From NCBI RefSeq assembly GCF_900128965.1, contig NZ_FQUL01000001.1, positions 1 to 47,396 of the forward strand: a stretch of DNA of 47,396 nt, given 5' to 3'. The stretch is from Ferrithrix thermotolerans DSM 19514 (GTDB lineage Bacteria > Actinomycetota > Acidimicrobiia > Acidimicrobiales > Acidimicrobiaceae). Below, in pieces: positions 1-8,069 of this stretch (its first letter is position 1; every line of letters begins with the position of its first letter). A program made the translations under genes and the position numbers. The notes below the pieces were generated by a model. The model searched no databases, was not told the DNA's origin, and saw only the letters and a list, made by a program, of their open reading frames with translations.

Positions 1-12
1 CCATGGCCACCA

Positions 13-822
13 CTAGCAAATCAATTCACTCGTGGAATTTGCACAACTATCGGGACACAACCCAACGCTGGACTCCATTAGCGCAGATAACCTCGCAATG
101 CGGCTTACTTTAGTTCGCCATCCCTTCACCGAAAGAACAACAATCAAGTAAACTGGCGATGCTCCACTGGTTGAACATTCGAGTTCAGCTGTGTACGCGT
201 CTATAGGCAGCACGCTAACCGAGGAGATGGGTTCGATGGTCTCAATAAAGGATCGACTGAGTGGATCCATCCCAAGGATACGCTCCACGTACCAATGCCT
301 TCTGATCAAGCGGGCCCAAATCACTCTGGGAATCTGTCTCTTGGAAAGAAGTCCATAAAGAGTAATGCTAACCAAGAACCAAACAAAGCCCCAGAGCGTG
401 AGACGACCTCGCAGATGACTAGAAGTGGAGATGACTAGAACAGAGCAGAAACCTATCGCGAAAACGACCCCGGCCTGCAAGATTGCTCTGGTATGCCCTA
501 TTGGATCCCAGCCATTCATCCCACTACACCCACAGCCCTGAGAACTGGAACGCTTCAGCAGCTGAATCCACATGAAGCAAGCGCCAGTGATAAGCAATAA
601 GCTACCCGCCTCTAGGCTGATGGGAGACAAAATACAAATTACTCCGACTAAACATTCGTAAGCAGCGGCCATGTACCTCAGATGTTTAGCTTGTAACCAC
701 CTGGGAAGGCTGGGGACTGCATCCCAGTGTTTGCTGCGAATCTTGGCCAATGATACCACTACGAGAACAACGCCGCTTGCTAGGACTCGTCCGCTTGTGA
801 AGCTTTCCATAGAACCAATCAA
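13..822 (-). CDS. MauE/DoxX-like membrane protein, C-terminus possibly derived from an IS end
   Basis: A 269-residue membrane protein with about four hydrophobic segments in its first 160 residues and a GCGCSG motif near residue 98. That motif followed by W/G...R...L resembles the C-G-C-F/S signature of the MauE family, membrane proteins that with MauD support disulfide formation in periplasmic partners such as methylamine dehydrogenase. The likely start is TTG at 822, giving a 4-base overlap with the stop of the upstream Cys-rich gene and an AAGG about 7 bases before it; an ATG at 810 lacks a visible ribosome site. The last residues (GLCPDSCANST) are encoded by a 32-bp sequence repeated at 15438-15469, so the natural C-terminus may have been replaced by an insertion. 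Family assignment is moderate; a MauD partner is not visible in the window. Confidence 0.6.
   Translation of the reverse strand: MIGSMESFTSGRVLASGVVLVVVSLAKIRSKHWDAVPSLPRWLQAKHLRYMAAAYECLVGVICILSPISLEAGSLLLITGACFMWIQLLKRSSSQGCGCSGMNGWDPIGHTRAILQAGVVFAIGFCSVLVISTSSHLRGRLTLWGFVWFLVSITLYGLLSKRQIPRVIWARLIRRHWYVERILGMDPLSRSFIETIEPISSVSVLPIDAYTAELECSTSGASPVYLIVVLSVKGWRTKVSRIARLSALMESSVGLCPDSCANSTSELIC
32..63. repeat. 32-bp perfect repeat, copy 1 (possible IS256-type terminal repeat)
   Basis: Identical over all 32 bases to 15438-15469, same orientation; flanks differ immediately on both sides. Read on the minus strand it starts GGGTTGTGTCCCGATAG and contains GTTGTG twice, a style reminiscent of IS256-family terminal repeats. 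It lies inside the 3' end of the MauE-like gene. The identity is seen; the IS interpretation is inference. Confidence 0.6.
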
Positions 823-1574
823 CTGGATGCCTTATAGAAGCAATAATCTGGATAGTTGAACCCGGGAGCACCATAGTCCTCATCAACCAGGGTCGCGGGG
901 ATCCCGCACTCCCCACCAATGTTGTACTGCCATAGACTCGTCGGCACGTTGTTGTCCACTCCGCAGCCGGAGCAGGTTTCAGCTTGCCAAGGGGGTGGGT
1001 TAGACATCTGCGTGTTACTGCAATACCCAGAAGGCTGTGACGCCCAAATTGCGATGCAGGTGTTGTAGACGGTATCGTGATACTGAACTAAGACGCTCGA
1101 ACAGTTTGGCGCTACAGCACAAGGCGTGCAATAAAGGCACGGATAAAGGAACTCCCCTCCGAAGGAACTATTGGAGCCAACATATCCAGACCATCCATCC
1201 CAGTATGATGAACTGAGGGATGTCGAAGGTTCCTGACCCAGCCAGCAATACAGTTGATCATTGGTAGGCATCAGTAACGGAGCTACGTGATCATAAACGA
1301 AATTTAGTGCGCTCACGAAAGTCTGCGCATCTGCCTGCCCCTGGGCACTTGAAGAAGATAGGTTAGATTGATTGGGCTCCATGATGGGACCTAAATGATT
1401 TCCACCTGAGTTGTAGATGGCAGTACATTCCTCGTTCGCATTCGAGGATGAACTGTTGATTGGTGTATTGATTGACGGGCTGAAGTATCTTAGCCAGAAA
1501 TTAGGAGTACCGTAATCACTTACGGCTGTGCTTGAGACATCATAAACATAATTCGCCGTATCATATCCTGCCAT
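819..1574 (-). CDS. Cys-rich DUF1906-like (Rv2525c-type glycoside-hydrolase-fold) protein
   Basis: 251 residues. The start AGYDTANY, then NFWLRYFSPS, a QGQADAQ helix region, a YW.GW segment and a closing SLWQYN....LVDEDYG fit the DUF1906 pattern of a TIM-barrel glycoside-hydrolase-like domain (known example Rv2525c, a Tat-exported cell-wall-linked protein). The protein carries about a dozen cysteines, including PCLYCTPC and CSGCG, which is far more than usual and suggests disulfides and an extracytoplasmic location, yet no signal peptide precedes the domain and an in-frame TAG sits two codons before the ATG. It lies between the Tat beta-propeller gene (39 bases upstream) and the MauE-like gene (4-base overlap), so it may travel with the Tat partner and be oxidised with MauE help. 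Function not known; family call moderate. Confidence 0.6.
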   Translation of the reverse strand: MAGYDTANYVYDVSSTAVSDYGTPNFWLRYFSPSINTPINSSSSNANEECTAIYNSGGNHLGPIMEPNQSNLSSSSAQGQADAQTFVSALNFVYDHVAPLLMPTNDQLYCWLGQEPSTSLSSSYWDGWSGYVGSNSSFGGEFLYPCLYCTPCAVAPNCSSVLVQYHDTVYNTCIAIWASQPSGYCSNTQMSNPPPWQAETCSGCGVDNNVPTSLWQYNIGGECGIPATLVDEDYGAPGFNYPDYCFYKASS

Positions 1575-1613
1575 GATCTACCATAAGTCCTTTCATCTGC
1601 CAGTTGCTCGTGA

Positions 1614-3083
1614 TCAATAAAACTCTGATACATAGATATCAATAACCTCCTTGCCCAAGTACGCGAGTTGCGGATTGTATAGCGAGACTGCCTGTGAATC
1701 TGGACTATATGCGATGAGTTGTCCACTTTGATTGAGAGCTAGACCACTGAAATGTGTACCATCACTAGCTGCTTCCACCATTTGACCGGTGCTAACATCA
1801 AAGGCCGCTATGCCTCCAACGCTTTGGCTGCCCAGGACATAGAACTTTGAACCATCCACGGAGAGTACCCCCTTGGTTGGAATGCCAGCGTTGTAGTACT
1901 TGGGCCTCTCGAAAGTAATCTCCCAACTTGGTGTGAAGTTGCTGGTGGGATCTACTAATGTGGCTCTGCCAAGACCAGCCCGGACGAGCAAAAGCTTGCC
2001 GGATGATTGCCGCTGCATAGTTGTTGGAGTTGGTTTAGCGCTACTGCCGGTGAGGAAGGCAATAGTATCTAGTGAACTCGATCCATTGGTTGTTGTATAT
2101 GACTCAATGGTGTCAGGTGCTACCAGGCGAGCGACGGTACCGTTAGAATTCACTACTATCGGCTCCATATTGACTGGCCAGTAGGTGCTCGTAGCGACTT
2201 GATACTTGGGAGACTGAGCGCCAAAATCATAGGCCCATATGTGAGTCATCGGATAGGGAGCTGGCGACTCTTTGGATCCACCAAGCGCTGCGTATTCGGC
2301 TACGGTAAACACATACACCGAAGAATCATCCGCAACAATTCGCGCATTAGCAAGGCTTGGAGAATTGTTGAGGTTGACGGGGCCGGTAAAGAGGCTCGAC
2401 TCACTATCGAAGTAGGCGAGCATGTGATATGGTATTCAATTGGGCGCCTGTGCAACAATCCGCTCCCCAGTGTTTGGGTTCACCTTGCGCACTGTATGCA
2501 TAGTCGTTGGTTCCATGATCGCAATCAGGAGACCTAGTTTGGTCGAGTTCGACAGAAAAGCCGGCGTACAGATGATCAAAGGGCCGACTGGCAACTTAGG
2601 TAATCCAAGGTCCGCTTTCGTCTCTACATTGGCAGTTGATCTGTCAATCAGGTATAAGGAGATTGCAGTAGGCACTGGGATACCCACTATTTCGGCTACA
2701 GCTAAGTGTTGACCATCAGGAGATAGGGTTGGCGACGACGATGGCTGACGAACGAGTACCCCAGTAGACGTCTGAGGCAGCGATGATGATGCTTGTGCAA
2801 GCCCAGGCATTGAACCAGGCAGAAAGAAACTAAGCGAAGCCGCCTGGGTATTTGACTTAGTCAGGCCAAAAAGGAATAGCGGCGAGACTAGGCTAGCGCT
2901 CACGGGCACAGCATTCTCATGGTGTGTCTCGCCTGAAGTGTTAAAGACTGGCTTGACAAGGGTCCCCAGTGTCGCTATTCCTGCTGCTCCTAGGCCACCT
3001 TTTAGAAGACTACGTCTTGATATCAACTTTGGCGAGATCCTTGGCTGATTCGCATCAGAAATTTCTATTTCCTCTGTAGCCAT
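1614..3083 (-). pseudogene. Tat-exported beta-propeller protein interrupted by one in-frame TGA
   Basis: Two open segments (3083-2436 and 2423-1614) lie in the same frame and are separated only by TGA at 2436-2438 and four sense codons (QAPN-stop-IPYHM). The start ATG at 3083 is set by GAGGGGG six bases upstream and is followed by a twin-arginine signal (SRRSLLKGGLGAAGIATLG) after about 25 residues. The mature part has repeated beta-propeller-like blades such as SPDGQHLAVAEI, SVDGSKFYVLGS and GTHFSGLALNQSGQLIAYSPDSQAVSLY-like units, so one protein of about 490 residues is expected. There is no ribosome site before the second ATG. It heads the operon with the Cys-rich and MauE-like genes. Either a nonsense mutation, a sequencing error, or (unlikely) recoding; a full Tat-secreted propeller was probably the ancestral product. 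Confidence 0.7.
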
Positions 3084-3397
3084 TGTGACCCCCTCACTCG
3101 GTTGTAGTTCTCCAATGGTCCAACTGCCACAACAGTAAGAAACCCTCACTGACGAGGCATGTACCGGTTGAGGAACAACTATCAAGCCGTAGTTTGCCGA
3201 AGTGTGGGGGGGTGTGTCAAGCGCTTCTCAAAAAATCATCCTAATGGTAGAGGAGATTGTTCTAAGCCAGTCCACATAGTAGGAAAAAAGATGAGGTAGC
3301 TGTCGGTCGATCATTCTAGCGTCATGGGCGGAAGTTCGTTGGAATGAGTGGTGACTCCTTGCAAGTGTTCTTCACCCAACTTTTCACCCAACAATTG

Positions 3398-3509
3398 TGT
3401 CCGAGAATGTCCCGCCCAGTCCGAGGCTGTCTCATTACCCTTGCCAAAAGACTTCGATGAGCTGCAAAAATGGGACGTACTCGGACACTATGACTACCAA
3501 CTCGGACAC
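3398..3509. repeat. MITE-like or IS-end remnant with inverted repeats
   Basis: Begins TGTCCGAGAATGTCCC (3398-3413), which pairs with GGGACGTACTCGGACA (3472-3487) at 14 of 16 positions; a third half-copy CTCGGACAC lies at 3501-3509. The enclosed stretch has no convincing gene. It looks like the ends of an insertion sequence with tandem terminal repeats, or a miniature element, sitting immediately beside the tRNA fragment. The rest of 3187-3397 holds nothing I can name. Confidence 0.45.
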
Positions 3510-3520
3510 TTTGTGAACAC

Positions 3521-3565
3521 CTCATAATCCCTTGGTTGCAGGTTCGAATCCTGCCGGGCCCACCA
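3521..3565 (+). other. 3' half of tRNA-Met (CAT) ending in CCA: attachment site of an integrated element
   Basis: The sequence matches a tRNA from the anticodon loop (CTCATAA) onward: a T arm GCAGG-TTCGAAT-CCTGC at 3538-3554, then the acceptor strand and an encoded CCA at 3563-3565. Bases 5' of the loop do not pair with the 3' half of the anticodon stem and no D arm is present, so this is not a functional gene. A tyrosine-integrase remnant starts 72 bases downstream. Such 3'-half tRNA copies are the usual att cores of tRNA-targeting integrases, so I read it as an att site. The intact tRNA-Met is not in the window. Confidence 0.8.
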
Positions 3566-3636
3566 GTTCGCAGGCTGTATAGTCTTTCCTAGCTTCAGGC
3601 AACCAAACATAAAACCATCTTTTGGGTAAAAGAGCT

Positions 3637-3790
3637 ATGGCTGAAAGCATGAGACTTGTAAAGTCCCCCGATACTTGGGAGCTTCGCATATACCTTGGAA
3701 GAGACCAACGAGGCAAGGTAAAGCACCGTTACCTTCGCTTTAGAGGCACAAAGAAAGAAGCATAGAGAACTTGCCCTTATGTTAGCAGCG
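3637..3790 (+). pseudogene. Tyrosine recombinase/integrase, N-terminal fragment, frameshifted and cut by IS21
   Basis: From ATG 3637 the reading frame gives MAESMRLVKSPDTWELRIYL and continues through GRDQRGKVKHRYLRFRGTKK, the arm-binding N-terminal domain typical of actinobacterial phage-type integrases, ending at TAG 3763. Skipping one base restores RELALMLAAV, the expected continuation (KKEAERELA...). The homology stops at about 3790, where the IS21 terminal repeat begins, so the catalytic domain is gone. The fragment is directly downstream of the tRNA-Met 3' half, the normal place for an integrase next to its att site. Confidence 0.72.
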
Positions 3791-3841
3791 GTTTTATTTT
3801 GACCCAGGATCAGCGGAGAAAACTGACCCACCTGTAACGTA

Positions 3842-4672
3842 CTATAACGGGTGGTTGTCGAGTTCGTGTTTTTCCGTGTCACCTCCTCGTGCTAGAGCCT
3901 CTCTCACCTCGGGGTTGGCGCCAATCCCCTGCTTTTTGCGGTCCTTGAGCCGGTAGCTCTCATAGCGGATGTTAATGACCGTCGAGTGGTGCAAGAGCCT
4001 GTCGAGGATCGCAGTTGCCAAAACAGGATCTCCTATGAGGTTTCCCCACTCAGAGAACCCCTTGTTCGAAGAGCAGATGATGCTTTAAGTCTCATACCTG
4101 GCAGAGATCACGTCGAAAAACACCGAGGCTGCTTGGGGGCTTAGGTTGCGATATCCAATCTCGTCAACGATCAGCACCCCTGTAGCCAAGTACTTGCGTG
4201 CCCTTTGCGTGGTGGTTGTCCCTAAGAGGTCATTGGCAAGCCTTGTCATGGTGGTGAAGTACACCGAGTTGCCACCTTCAAGGGCCAGGAGGGCAAGCCC
4301 GACTAAGAGATGGGCTTTCCCACCTAAGGGGGGGCCAAGCAGCACCACGTTTGAACGTCTAGCGACAAAGGCAAGGGAGGCAAGCTCGTTTATGAGTGTG
4401 CGGTCAACCCCTTTGGCAAAGTCGAAGTCGAACTCCGAGAGGCCCTTGTTGTGAGGAAGGCCCGATAGCTTGAGGCAAGTCTCGTAGCTTAGCTGTCGTC
4501 TCCACTGGGATTTGGTGGAAAGCAGGGATATCAAGAACTCGACATAGGAGCTCTCCTTGTTGGTTGCTGCCTCTACCTTGGCTGAAAGGAGCTCTTGTGC
4601 GTGAGTGAGTCCGAGCTCACAGCAGAGCTCCTCTGTGAGCTCAAGCAAGATCCACCACCTTTGCGTAGTCAT
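3842..4672 (-). pseudogene. istB: IS21 helper ATPase IstB with an in-frame TAA
   Basis: An IstB-type AAA+ ATPase that assists the IstA transposase. A Walker A-like loop LLGPPLGGKAHLLVGLAL (usually GPPGTGKTHLA; here the lysine is kept but S/T is replaced) and a Walker B VLIVDEIGY are present. The reading frame stops at TAA 4085-4087 (YET-stop), but the same frame then continues SIICSSNKGFSEWG...ATAILDRLLHHS, the classic IstB C-terminus, to TAG 3842. So a single nonsense codon splits a gene of normal length (276 codons). It overlaps istA by 4 bases. Confidence 0.82.
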
Positions 4673-5877
4673 CCAGAGAGCGCACCTCTACTTAGAAGTC
4701 CTCTCTCTGGTAGCCACGTGCAACCGGGGCAATGACAGCACTCTTGGCCTTTGTGCCCTTTGTACTGGTCCTTGAGATAAACAAGAGAGCGGGTCTTGAA
4801 CCCCAGGCGATGGGTGGCAATAACCTCTCCTGCTTGGTCTTTTATCTCAAGGAACCTCCCGCGTGGCAGCACCGTGATCAAGCGGCCGACGTAGCGAAAC
4901 GGAACGCCGTAGTTGATGCCATAAAAAGAGACAAAGCTGTCAAGAGAGACCAAGCGCACCTTACGTTCAAAGCGCTCGAGCTCCTCCCTGTCTGGGAGTG
5001 GACTTAAGTGCTCCTTTTCCTTCTCAAAGGCCTCAAGCGGGCTGCACCCAAGGCTCGGGTGTTCCCGCAGGTCTCTCTCTAGGCACCACGCAAGTGCCTG
5101 ATCGTTCAGGTCGACAAGATCGACAAAGCTCCGTCGGGGCCAGAAGTTCTCCTTGACATAGCGGATCTGGCGCTCGACCTTCCCTTGATCTCCGGCCTTT
5201 TTACCCGGCACAACTTGATGGAGACACCAAGGAAACAGAACAGATCTTCTATCTGGGAGTTGTACTCCCATCCCCCCTCACCGTCTGCCCCGATGACCAC
5301 CGTCTTCATGTGGTCTGTCAATACAGCATCGACAGTCCCACCGAAGTGATAAAAGGTGTTGATAAGTGCCGTGATGAGGCCATAGACGTCTGCGCTATGG
5401 GCAAACTCCAGGTAGCTACGTCTTGAGTAGCCAAGAGACGCTGCAAGACCAGGGATGTGGCGCTCATAACCCTTTGGGTCGATGTAGGGAAAGATCCCCC
5501 AGTCAAAGCGCAACTGTTTCCCTGGTTCGGATCTATAGCGCCTGACGGCATGCACGCGTGGGGAGATGGGAGGATGGATCTTACGTACGTAATCTCTCAC
5601 GATTGTCTCCTTGCCCTCATAGCCAAGAGGGATGAGGCGTTGTAGCGATCGCAGGAGCTGAGTAGAGACCCTGTGCCACGAGCTCGTCTATTACCTCCCT
5701 GAAGGGATCGAGCTTTGAACGCCTTGGTGCGCGAGCAGCTTCGTTCTTTCCGGCCTCATCTCGCAGGTAACGCCGGACGGTGTTGCGAGAATGCCCGGTG
5801 ACCCGAGAAATCTCTCGATGCCTAAGCCCCTCGGCCCTTAGTTCGAAAAACTTCATTAATGACCTGCCTTTCAACAT
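4669..5877 (-). pseudogene. istA: IS21 transposase IstA with two frameshifts
   Basis: DDE transposase of the IS21 family split over three segments. The first (5877-5617) holds the HTH region (EISRVTGHSRNTVRRYLRDE); a shift near 5640 leads to LIPLGYEGKETIVRDYVRK and the second segment with RFDWGIF and VLTDHMKTV (first two catalytic Asp). A second shift near 5185 breaks PEIKGKVER, and the catalytic-Glu region KVERQIRYVKENFWP continues in the third segment to TGA 4669. All motifs remain, so decay is recent. Confidence 0.82.
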
Positions 5878-6370
5878 CTCGTTGCTCCTTTGAAACTCGA
5901 CAGTCCAACAAAGGGCAACCTAGTTTGGAGGGTGGGTCACTTTTGTTTACCTGGGAGAGGGTCAGTTTTAGTCCGCTGCCTACACAAATCCACTTTGGTG
6001 CCAAATGTACCTAGAACTACGTCCTTAGGTATGCAAATTAGGTGTTTATCTCTGCGCAATCTCTATGCCCGCCACCGTACAGATCTAAATGTCCGTTGCC
6101 ACCAATTTGAGCATCTGTCTGAGACGACGGCTCCATGAGCTTTTCATAACTTTATCTTCATTAATCCTTAGGGTAGACTTCATAACACTTCCTCTGGTTC
6201 TCGCCCTCTGGTTCAATACCTTACACCAAGAGGCGACAACTATCTTGACAGCTAGAAAGGTTAAAGAGATGGGAGATACCTTGTACTTTATCGACCTAAG
6301 CAAGCCCAAAGGCAAAACAGTAAGTGTGAGTCATATAACTCAACTCTTCGAGATGAACTTCTAAATACGC

Positions 6371-6490
6371 AAGCCTTTCTCTTTCGTCACCGAGGCTCAA
6401 GTCTTAGCCAAACGCTACCACAAAGGGCTACAACACCACCTAAAACTCATGGCTCTTGGTTACCTAAGTCCCCATGAGTTCTTGACATAG
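6371..6490 (+). pseudogene. Possible C-terminal fragment of a DDE transposase
   Basis: An open frame without a start encodes FVTEAQVLAKRYHKGLQHH followed by ALGYLSPHEFLT and TAG at 6488-6490. The ending GYLSPHEFL resembles the H-S-A-L-G-Y-L-T/S-P-x-E-F end of integrase-core transposases. Nothing upstream in the same frame restores a catalytic domain. Weak but consistent with the surrounding IS wreckage. Confidence 0.35.
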
Positions 6491-6801
6491 GATATAAAAA
6501 CTTAGGAGAATAGTTCTTGCTCGATCAGCAAGCAGTCGGAACTTCTATGCTCAGAGGTACCTGTGTTCTGTAGACGCATAGATTCAAAGGACTAGAGTAA
6601 AAGCGGTTGACTCACATATAAGGTGGACCGAAATGGGGGTCGTTCAGTTGGACCGTAGCTCGGCATCTTTGCCTCAGTGCCTTGTGCAAGCGATAGATTA
6701 TAATCACCATTTATCTGCGGTTCATCTGAGTACAATACGACCTGCGACATGATAGAGGGATGAGCTTTATATGCAGCGTTATAGGCGTATGAGAACTACC
6801 C

Positions 6802-6828
6802 TTTCACTGTCATACGATCTAATATACT
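6802..6828 (+). promoter_or_regulatory. Promoter candidate for the XRE/NTase pair, possibly leaderless
   Basis: A TATACT -10 (6823-6828) lies only 6 bases before the ATG at 6835, with TTTCAC (6802-6807) as a poor -35 at 15-base spacing. If this -10 is used, transcription would start at or next to the ATG, giving a leaderless mRNA; no ribosome site is visible before the ATG, which supports that reading. Confidence 0.45.
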
Positions 6829-6834
6829 ATAGCC

Positions 6835-7572
6835 ATGGTACAGAGAATCGAAAACCCCGTAAAGTGGGGATCAATCTCCAAGCAGGCACGGGAGGCGCTG
6901 AATGCGCTACTACCGAGTGATTTGGCCCTGAGTCAGTCTGCTCATGCCAAAATGTCAGGCTTCCCTAGACAGATGCTGTGGCTCTACGAACAAGGGGGCC
7001 GGGAACCAGGCTTTGGTGTTATTGACAAGCTGCTCTATGTACTAGGCATGGACATGCAGTGGAAGCTCGTTCCGATGTCCGAAACACCCGAGACCCCTTT
7101 AGCAGTAGATATTGGCAGCAATCTCTATGAACTACCCAAGCCGGATCCTCGAAACTACGACAGACGGATCAGACAGTATTTCTTCTGGCCAGGAATGCTT
7201 ATTCGAACAGCACGCAAAAAGGTCAACATCAGTCAGCACGAGTTAGCTTTGTTATGTGGCACCAGCCAAGGCGCGATCTCCGCATACGAACAGGACGTAC
7301 ATCAACCCGCTTTATCTACCTTGGAACGAATAGTTGGAGTCTTAGGTTTCCATCTAACGGTGAGAGTACTTCCCTATGACATTTCTACAGAACTCCATTG
7401 GCTTCACCAAGCTGAATTTCCCAAACAAGCAATGCAGCGGGTACAGCAGTGGCGAGAGGAATATAACACCATGTTCGGATGCGAACAAGATGGTCTTGGG
7501 TATCGTCCTAATCCACTGATTGACGTAAAGTACCATCAGTACCGCCGTTTTCTTCTCAGCCAGGTATCATGA
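6835..7572 (+). CDS. XRE-family HTH regulator, probable antitoxin of a nucleotidyltransferase pair
   Basis: 245 residues with two helix-turn-helix-like parts. Residues about 30-85 (LALSQSAHAKMSGFPRQML) look like a degenerate Xre domain, and residues about 122-180 (ISQHELALLCGTSQGAISAY, then EQDVHQPALSTLERIVGVLG) form a standard Xre domain. The ATGA overlap with the following nucleotidyltransferase shows coupled expression, as in antitoxin/toxin operons of the AbiEi/AbiEii or XRE/NTase kind. It probably represses its own promoter. The gene is intact amid broken transposases, which argues for selection. The C-terminal ~60 residues show no domain I recognise. Confidence 0.65.
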   Translation: MVQRIENPVKWGSISKQAREALNALLPSDLALSQSAHAKMSGFPRQMLWLYEQGGREPGFGVIDKLLYVLGMDMQWKLVPMSETPETPLAVDIGSNLYELPKPDPRNYDRRIRQYFFWPGMLIRTARKKVNISQHELALLCGTSQGAISAYEQDVHQPALSTLERIVGVLGFHLTVRVLPYDISTELHWLHQAEFPKQAMQRVQQWREEYNTMFGCEQDGLGYRPNPLIDVKYHQYRRFLLSQVS

Positions 7573-8069
7573 CCTGGGATGAAGACCTCGTAGTGGAACT
7601 TAGGAATCGTGGAATTCGTTTCGTTCTGATTGGTTCCTTAGCTGCAAGATGGCAAGGAGTGCCACTCGATCTTACGGACGTCGACATCTTAATAAGCACC
7701 GAAAAGGAGAATGTAGAAAAGCTGTCTACAGCACTGTCACAGCTTGGTTTCAAGCGAGGTGGCTCTAAATGGACGTGGGGGATGAAACCAGGAGATGTTT
7801 CGGCGACTGTAGGGCGACAGCCAATTACGGTGTTCTTGCGTAGCGACAACGAGGTGCTGGAAGAACTCGATGTAATGACATACATGGCTGGAGTGGGTAG
7901 ATACGAAAATGTCGTAGCTTCAGGCAAAACGATTCAAATTGGCAACGTCTCGGTTGCTATCGCTGCGGTTGAGGCAATAAAGCGCAGCAAGGAGTCTCTC
8001 AATCGACCCAAAGATCAAGATCATATCGCTGCTATATCTCGTTGGGAAGCACAGCAGAAGGCAATCTAG
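7569..8069 (+). CDS. Pol-beta-fold nucleotidyltransferase, probable toxin
   Basis: 166 residues starting MTWDEDLVVELRNRGIRFVL. The nucleotidyltransferase signature is clear: GS at residues 22-23 in LIGSLAARWQG and the metal-binding pair D37-V-D39 in DLTDVDILIS; the C-terminal RPKDQDHIAAI matches the RPKD.xH.. motif of DUF6036/AbiEii-like proteins. These enzymes transfer nucleotides, and toxin members modify tRNA or proteins. It overlaps the XRE gene by 4 bases. The size and minimal domain suit a toxin rather than a housekeeping enzyme. Biochemical target cannot be told from sequence. Confidence 0.7.
   Translation: MTWDEDLVVELRNRGIRFVLIGSLAARWQGVPLDLTDVDILISTEKENVEKLSTALSQLGFKRGGSKWTWGMKPGDVSATVGRQPITVFLRSDNEVLEELDVMTYMAGVGRYENVVASGKTIQIGNVSVAIAAVEAIKRSKESLNRPKDQDHIAAISRWEAQQKAI

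Larger units (their letters stand above)
3797..5970 (-). mobile_element. IS21-family insertion sequence, copy 1 (istA-istB, both broken)
   Basis: Both ends carry two tandem copies of a GACCC-type repeat: left TTTTGACCC (about 3797) and AAAACTGACCCACC (about 3819-3832), right GGTGGGTCACTTTT (5931-5944) and GGGTCAGTTTTA (about 5959-5970). Paired terminal repeats of this kind and the istA/istB pair with ATGA overlap define IS21-family elements. The element is inserted in the integrase remnant. A target duplication could not be recognised with certainty. Confidence 0.8.
5971..6834. other. Gene-poor stretch with transposase debris
   Basis: Between the IS21 right end and the XRE gene I see no intact gene. 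Short open stretches around 6085-6364 on both strands have no family signature. The one interpretable piece is a C-terminal transposase-like peptide at 6371-6490, annotated separately. The region immediately before 6835 holds a promoter candidate. Confidence 0.5.

Noticed and set aside
2436-2438. TGA in the propeller gene as selenocysteine or Trp
   Set aside because: TGA serves as an ordinary stop at many overlaps in the window, no hairpin like a SECIS was noticed after it, and nearby genes also carry nonsense mutations, so a mutation or error is simpler.
3522-3716. Minus-strand open frame ending GPAGFEPATKGL
   Set aside because: This peptide is the well-known false translation of tRNA 3' ends read backwards; the DNA here is the tRNA-Met fragment.
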